Part shown: positions 8,664 to 12,531 of the stretch, one piece after another | How positions within the stretch are numbered: position 1 is the first letter of the stretch | Layout: each line of letters begins with the position of its first letter | DNA from: Stephanodiscus triporus | Lineage: Eukaryota; Bacillariophyta; Thalassiosirophyceae; Thalassiosirales; Thalassiosiraceae | Reading direction: 5' to 3' | NCBI GenBank assembly: GCA_036939755.1 | Contig: JALLAZ010001836.1 | Span: 1-12,531, forward strand | DNA: 12,531 nt | The notes under the pieces: generated by a model | What the model was told of the DNA's origin: nothing | Databases searched by the model: none | Seen by the model: only the letters and a program-made list of their open reading frames with translations | Program-made: the position numbers and the translations under genes

Positions 8664-8910
8664 GGGAGGAGGAGGAAGGAGGAAGAAGGTCGGATTGATC
8701 CGAATTGGCGCGACGATACTAGTCGAACGCGACTCCCAGAAGGGAATCGTGGTGGGGAAGGGAGGATCGAAGATACGGGACGTGGGCATCGAGGCGAGGA
8801 AAAAATTGCAGGAATTCTTCGGCGTCAGGGTATTCCTCGATCTGCGCGTGAAGGTTGACAAGAATTGGAGGAACGACGTCGAGAAGTTGAAGAAATACGG
8901 GTACATGTAA
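6772..8910 (+). CDS. ERA: Era-type GTPase with KH domain, probably organellar, two exons
   Basis: Exons 6772-7385 and 7692-8910 give 610 residues, about twice the length of bacterial Era (about 300). Splicing at 7386-7691 restores the P-loop GMPNMGKST (205-213), which supports the intron. G2 is QTTRH (231-235), G3 is DTPG (252-255), G4 is NKVD (345-348), and TCAAN (403-407) stands where G5 usually has SA. An Era-typical linker with DRTDRFCASELIRE leads to a KH domain with GIVVGKGGSK (GKGG at 560-563), ending in VEKLKKYGYM. Era binds the 3' end of small-subunit rRNA and promotes 30S assembly. The first 18 residues are hydrophobic and Ala-rich, then comes a Ser/Thr/Arg/Asp-rich stretch to about 200. 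This fits import into plastid or mitochondrion, but no clear FAP-type plastid motif is seen. Poly-Asp and Ser tracts interrupt the G and KH domains. Confidence 0.92.
7386..7691 (+). other. Era intron with long homopolymers
   Basis: The donor GTGAGTGA (from 7386) and acceptor GCAAACAG (ending 7691) flank a 306-bp intron. A run of 19 G (7394-7412) followed by seven A comes right after the donor, then 11 G (7441-7451), then long pyrimidine blocks (about 7480-7560). Reading the intron without splicing is open but gives low-complexity sequence with no P-loop glycine, so the spliced form is preferred. Confidence 0.8.
7975..8004 (+). repeat. (GAC)10 microsatellite coding poly-Asp in the Era G domain
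   Basis: Ten perfect GAC units encode Asp residues inserted between the strand after G3 (AYLVVTDV) and the helix before G4. Such an insertion is expected to sit in a surface loop. Confidence 0.95.
8626..8661 (+). repeat. (GAC)12 microsatellite coding poly-Asp in the Era KH domain
   Basis: Twelve perfect GAC units, then a Gly-rich and Arg/Lys stretch, separate CCEVRVESFDE from LIRIGATILVERDSQKG. The insertion therefore falls between two strands of the KH region. Confidence 0.95.
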
Positions 8911-9393
8911 CAATGTCGATCGAGCATCCTCCTTTGAGGAGGGGGGGGACCGAGCATACTCGAACCTTAAGGATTTGATCCCGGCCAAGTGCGGTTGATG
9001 AAATGCGCAATCCAAATCTAACACATCTAAGCCTCCATAATCTCCGGAGTCTACATTGATGGATGTATATATATTTACCATGAAATTAAAAGCAGGCCCA
9101 ATTAATGAGGCAGACTCAAGCCTCTGGCACATAAGCCTTTATGGTAGTGAATAAAATAATCTAATCTTATATAATCTAATCTAAGCTCATCGCATTCATA
9201 TTGTCACAACAAATCAAACAGGCAATGGCAACCCAAGAAATGAAATATTTGAACAGAAATTTTTCAGAGCGGTGGGTCTTGTGGTGCAACCGAGTTCCCT
9301 CGCACCTCCAGCAGGATTTTTCCCAATTATTCCTAGCATGCGCACGTCGCGCTCGTCGAGAGGCGTGGCCGACCGACGATTTTTTTCGCATTA
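8911..9393. other. Convergent intergenic region between the Era gene and the minus-strand gene
   Basis: Both flanking genes end here. The region is AT-rich compared with the genes and contains the first copy of an interspersed repeat (9091-9182). Nothing else gene-like is seen. Its 483 bp must hold both 3' UTRs. Confidence 0.5.
9091..9182 (+). repeat. Interspersed repeat, copy 1, with a short tandem tail
   Basis: From AGCAGGCCCAAT (9091) to TAAGCCTTTATGGTAGTGAAT (9132-9152 overall) this matches the sequence at 12441-12506 in the same orientation. The last 27 bp (9126-9152) differ at one base. It is followed by ATAATCTAATCT twice (9156-9167, 9171-9182). A conserved 3' end plus a short tandem tail is what truncated non-LTR elements leave; copy 2 has a different tail, (ATT)n. 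Confidence 0.7.
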
Positions 9394-11180
9394 TCATAGA
9401 CATCCTCCTCGACCGGCCAGATTCCCTATTTTCCATGCGACGTCCTTCGTCGATGGGTCATCCGTCGTCGACGTTCGATCCTCCGACGGCACTCGCGCCC
9501 TCAGACTTTCGTTCTCCTCCCTCAGCATCCCATTCTCCCCCCTGAGCATCGCCAACGTGGCCGTCTTCTTCCTCAGCCTCCTGTTCTCCTCCTTCAACGC
9601 GGCGTTCTCGTCCTTCAATAGCTTCATCTTGCATATCTGGGACGACGCCTCGAGCCCCACGACCGAACGGAATGTCCCCTCGAGGCCGCACCCGCCCTCG
9701 GCGTATACCCTCATGACCCTTCGGAAGTGATTGTACAGCACGCACCCGGCGTGTATCTGCAATTCGGGATCGTACCTGCGCATGCTACTCCGTTCCGCGC
9801 CCCCCCCCCCCCGGATCGTACCCCGATACAACGGCCTCAACGTGAAGAACAGCACGTACCTGTTCCCGGACGCGTCGCTCGCGTTGCCGGGACCACGATG
9901 GATCAACGTCGGCAACGCCAGGACGCCGTCCCCGGCCCTGTTCGTCTCCGCGCGTCCGCCGCAGTTGGCGTCGCACGACGCCGGCGCGTCCGAGTCCAGG
10001 AGGCACCCGAACGCGTCCACCATCGACCCCTCGAGGTCGTACGGTACCGACGGCGCGTCGCACCCGCGCGTGCACGTCCATCCCTCGTCGGTCAGGTGCA
10101 CCCCCCGTCGGTAGTCGACGTCGGGCAACATCGACTCGCGATCGCACAGGTCGCACTTGACGGTGATCCCCGTGGGATAGTCGATCGAACGACCGCCGCT
10201 CGCGGCGGCGATCGACGACGACGACGACGACGACGATCCGCCATCGTCGTCGTTCTTACCGCCACGACGACGGCCGTAGGGCGCGACGCGCGTCGGCTCC
10301 TGCCCGTCGACGAGGTGGACGATGCCGACCACGCACGACGTGCAGTGATCGTCCGCGTGCGGATGCTGGGGGGGACTACCCGGTGGCGTTATCAGGACCT
10401 TGGGCGTCTCGAGCACGAACCCCTCGTACCTCGACGTAGTCGTCGTCGTCGTCGTCGTCGTCGTGGCGGGCCGATGATCGTCGTCGTCGTCGCCCTCCTC
10501 CTCCTCCTTTTCCTCCTCCGTCGTCGTCTTCCCCCCGCCGGCCTCCCCGCCGAACACGGCACGGACGGTCCTCATCGCGATCGGGTGCGATCGCACCTCG
10601 TCGTCGAGGCGCGCGAGCAGGCCCTCGGACACGTCCGCCTGCAGCGCGTTGCTTATCTCCTCGAGTCCGCCGTCGTCGTCCCTCCCCGTTTCCTGTCCTT
10701 CCCCGGCGGACGACGAGGACCGCGCCGTCTCGCGCGGCGGCGGGGGGGGACGCCGCCGCCGCCCCGTTCGGAGACGAGCGCGGCCTCGCGACGTTCGACC
10801 CTCCCGATCGCCTCCCGCAGCACGTCGTTCAGCAGCCCTCCCGACAGCAGGGACGGCGCCTCGACGAATCCGAACTCGTCGATGCGGGACGGGTCGTCGT
10901 TCCTGATGCACTTGTCGATCCTGGGGAGGATCACGACCGAGCCGCCGCCGATGTCGTCGTCGTCGTCGTCGTCGTCGAGGCGGTGGCGGGGCCGACCGCG
11001 GACCCGGCGTTGTTGTTGTTGTTGTTGTTGTTGTTGTCGTCGTCGTCGTTCGACGACGGAGGAGGAGGCGACGGGGCCGTCGTCGGGTCCGGTCGTCGTA
11101 GTCGCAGTCGTCGCAGTAGTCGCGGACGCCGAGTACGATCGATCGTCGAGCGATCGCTTCATTGCGATGCGAAGGCTCAT
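9394..11180 (-). CDS. Unknown protein with Cys pairs and a C-terminal coiled coil, frame broken once
   Basis: I do not recognise this gene. From ATG 11180 (or 11162) the minus strand reads MSLRIAMKRSLDDRS, a Gln9 tract, an Asp8 tract, then ILPRIDKCIRNDDPSRIDEF and LLNDVLREAIGRVERRE. At eight C's (plus strand G at 10742-10749) coding character moves to another frame; one extra base there would join both parts into roughly 590 residues. The second part has LEEISNALQADVSEGLLARL, acidic and Thr runs, CTSC, CDLC with a later CTRGC (possible zinc ribbon), RYVLFFTLRPLYRG, HAGCVLYNHFRRVMRVY, and a heptad-like coiled coil (LKDENAALKEENRRLRKK, then LRGENGMLREENESL). It ends at TGA 9394-9396. A zinc-binding, oligomerising protein is inferred; no localisation signal is clear. 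It converges on the Era gene. Confidence 0.7.
10742..10749 (-). other. Eight-base homopolymer at the frame break
   Basis: Upstream of this C8 (minus strand) the coherent frame is the one read from 11180; downstream it is the one ending at 9394. One added C reconciles them. An assembly or read error in a GC-rich homopolymer is as likely as a true mutation. Confidence 0.7.
11010..11036 (-). repeat. (CAA)9 microsatellite coding poly-Gln
   Basis: Nine perfect units encode Gln9 near residue 50 of the minus-strand protein, flanked by an Arg-rich stretch. It is a candidate length-polymorphic site. Confidence 0.95.
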
Positions 11181-11532
11181 TTCTCTCGTTATATTATTTA
11201 TTCGTGTGGCAAAAAATGAATGTTTGGTGTTTGTGGAAGTTTTTGTGGGATCGACTGGGGGGAAGAGATCTGTGTGGGATTTGACCCCCCAGTGAGAGAG
11301 GACGAAACACTGTTCCAATGCAAATAATATGTGCGTTGATTGATGCCCTCTCTTCGATTCAAATCCCACAAATATTTTATTATGATCACTTCGATAGACC
11401 TTCGCGGCATCAAATTTAACAAAGTGAGAAAGAATGTCTGTTTGCCTGGATGGGAGTGATGCGACAGTCTGGTTGTGGGCCCTCTACTTAGGAATCAAAA
11501 TTATATTATTGAAGTTATGAGAATGAAGTTGA
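11181..11532. other. Upstream region of the minus-strand gene
   Basis: AT-rich with no gene seen. It holds a cluster of inverted repeats at 11254-11370. The minus-strand promoter and 5' UTR should lie here, but I cannot place a start site. The CGTACC(G)TACGATA element of the two + strand genes was not found. Confidence 0.45.
11254..11370. repeat. Nested inverted repeats
   Basis: ACTGGGGGG (11254-11262) pairs with CCCCCCAGT (11285-11293), nine perfect bp with a 22-nt loop. TGTGGGATTTGA (11273-11284), inside that loop, pairs with TCAAATCCCACA (11359-11370), twelve perfect bp. The two pairings are mutually exclusive or would form a pseudoknot-like arrangement. Confidence 0.7.
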
Positions 11533-12195
11533 ATGTATGGATTTTCTCCGGACAAAATAGTGACATTTGCGGTTCTAACTGTCACATGGATATATGGAAG
11601 AATTTCACATGTTTGCCCGGCTTGTACCATACTTGGGCTTCGCCCCGCTGAACAACTTGGGACTGAACCCAGTGAACGCTCCCTGCTGAACATGCTTCTT
11701 GAGGATTTTGTTGTGATTTCTAACCTCACCGCTTTTTTTGCACTCGACGAGCCTGATGATAGATGCACTCTTGCGTTCCGACTTGCCCGCTTCTCTCTTC
11801 TGATGCTGGGAGCGGATGCTCTCACCCAAGACATTGTTGCCAGAGTATGGGGGGAGAATGAGGTAGTCCGTCGAAACCTTGGCGGCCCGCGAGGTGACCT
11901 TGCCCTGGTTCGCCGCCAGCTCATCTCGCTCGCCAGCGTGGCTAATAACACCTTCCATCTATGGCTTACCACCACCATCAACGGTAGTGTTCTCATCCCT
12001 CCTGATGCTCTCCAACAGCTCCCTCCTAGACTTCGTGATTTTTTCAAGCTCATCAACCTCAACGACGCTGCCATTTACGTCCGCGAGCCTCTTCACTCCG
12101 GACGGGACAGAATCCATATTCTACAAAATAATCTCTGTCAGAACCCCCACACTCCTGTCTCTTCCAACTTCGAGGACATCATTGTTGGATGGTAG
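11533..12195 (+). CDS. Ambiguous 220-codon open frame, possibly a gene or element fragment
   Basis: The + strand is open from ATG 11533 to TAG 12193-12195. Leu is coded mostly by CTC/CTT and Ala by GCT/GCC, which looks like real usage, and the product is Leu-rich (LLEDFVVISNLTAFF, then FRLARFSLLMLGADAL). No domain is recognised. The opposite strand in the same codon register (12222 to 11605) is also plausible: a charged sequence with VDELEKITKSRRELLESIRR and HNKILKKHVQQGAF, interrupted by two TAG stops. Only one strand can be the source, and I cannot decide which; an RNY codon pattern keeps both open. The region may be a decayed mobile-element gene, since a repeat with a simple tail lies just downstream. 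Confidence 0.3.
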   Translation: MYGFSPDKIVTFAVLTVTWIYGRISHVCPACTILGLRPAEQLGTEPSERSLLNMLLEDFVVISNLTAFFALDEPDDRCTLAFRLARFSLLMLGADALTQDIVARVWGENEVVRRNLGGPRGDLALVRRQLISLASVANNTFHLWLTTTINGSVLIPPDALQQLPPRLRDFFKLINLNDAAIYVREPLHSGRDRIHILQNNLCQNPHTPVSSNFEDIIVGW

Positions 12196-12440
12196 CGTGA
12201 CCTTCTCCTTAGTGGCAATCATTCCACAGACTCCACTGGCGTGGGGACAATCATATCTTCGCGGCCTACAGCCCATACACATCTACTCCATAAAAAACAC
12301 AAAGAAACAATCTACATGTATACGACCCACCCCTGGTCCACCCCCTTTCTCTCCTGCTCCTAGTTAGATATTCTTCTCGATGGCTTTGCACAGTTGAAAT
12401 ACACCTCTTAGGACAGAATGCAGGATATGACAAAAGGGAT
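12196..12440. other. Non-coding stretch between the ambiguous frame and the terminal repeat
   Basis: Nothing gene-like is supported. There is a pyrimidine-rich patch at about 12328-12360. If the + strand open frame and the repeat belong to one non-LTR element, this would be its 3' UTR. Confidence 0.35.
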
Positions 12441-12531
12441 AGCAAGCCCAATGAATCAGTAGGCAGGCTCAAATCATACGGCACTTAAGCCTTTATGGTA
12501 GTGAATTAAAATTATTATTATTATTATTATT
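12441..12531 (+). repeat. Interspersed repeat, copy 2, ending in (ATT)n
   Basis: AGCAAGCCCAAT (from 12441) to TAAGCCTTTATGGTAGTGAAT (12486-12506) matches copy 1 at 9091-9152 in the same orientation, with a few substitutions and small gaps upstream. It is followed by an ATT microsatellite that runs off the window end. A conserved 3' end with a simple-repeat tail suggests the 3' end of a LINE or SINE family. Confidence 0.7.

Noticed and set aside
7821..8957. Long open frames on both strands across Era exon 2 (7821-8489 plus, 7941-8957 minus)
   Set aside because: They are Arg/Ser-rich shadows created by GAC repeats lacking stops. Only the 7692-8910 frame contains the GTPase and KH motifs.
9727..11295. 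Plus-strand 522-codon open frame opposite the minus-strand gene
   Set aside because: It is Arg/Val-rich low complexity from GTC repeats with no coherent blocks, whereas the minus strand gives a coiled coil and paired Cys.
11484..12074. Minus-strand 196-codon Ser/Arg-rich open frame
   Set aside because: Its composition is typical of a shadow frame, and two other registers of the same DNA give more protein-like sequence.

Overview
This is nuclear DNA from a photosynthetic eukaryote, most likely a centric diatom. The evidence is a plastid protein gene with short GT-AG introns and a diatom-type bipartite presequence (SDA/FTP around the expected signal-peptide cleavage site), a reverse-transcriptase family I associate with diatom genomes, and long trinucleotide-coded runs of Asp, Ser and Gln. 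The lineage is inferred, not tested.

Layout: positions 1 to about 3850 hold a decayed non-LTR-type retroelement on the + strand. It has an N-terminal part, a reverse transcriptase with recognisable motifs A to D, a post-RT region, an RNase H domain and a CCHC-like zinc-binding tail, all broken by frameshifts and stops. At 3851-4151 a 301-bp segment with 29-bp terminal inverted repeats abuts or interrupts the retroelement end. A gene-poor stretch then leads to a five-exon gene (4652-6065) for a PGRL1-like thylakoid protein of cyclic electron flow; its fourth exon is only 13 nt. About 700 bp further is a two-exon gene (6772-8910) for an Era-type GTPase with a C-terminal KH domain, needed in organelles for small-subunit rRNA maturation. 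It is swollen by poly-Asp and poly-Ser insertions.

Converging on it from the minus strand (9394-11180) is a gene of unknown function with Cys pairs and a C-terminal coiled coil. As given it needs one frameshift in a run of eight C. The last 1.3 kb holds an ambiguous reading frame (11533-12195, open on + and nearly open in the antisense register) and ends in a repeat with an (ATT)n tail. A second copy of that repeat lies at 9091-9182.

The sequence alternates between AT-richer, repeat-bearing stretches (about 1-6700 and 11180-12531) and a GC-rich block (about 6770-11180) full of GAC/GTC/CGT microsatellites. The PGRL1-like and Era genes share a promoter-like element, CGTACC(G)TACGATA, about 110-120 bp before each ATG. 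No tRNA, rRNA, CRISPR or bacterial operon structure was seen.
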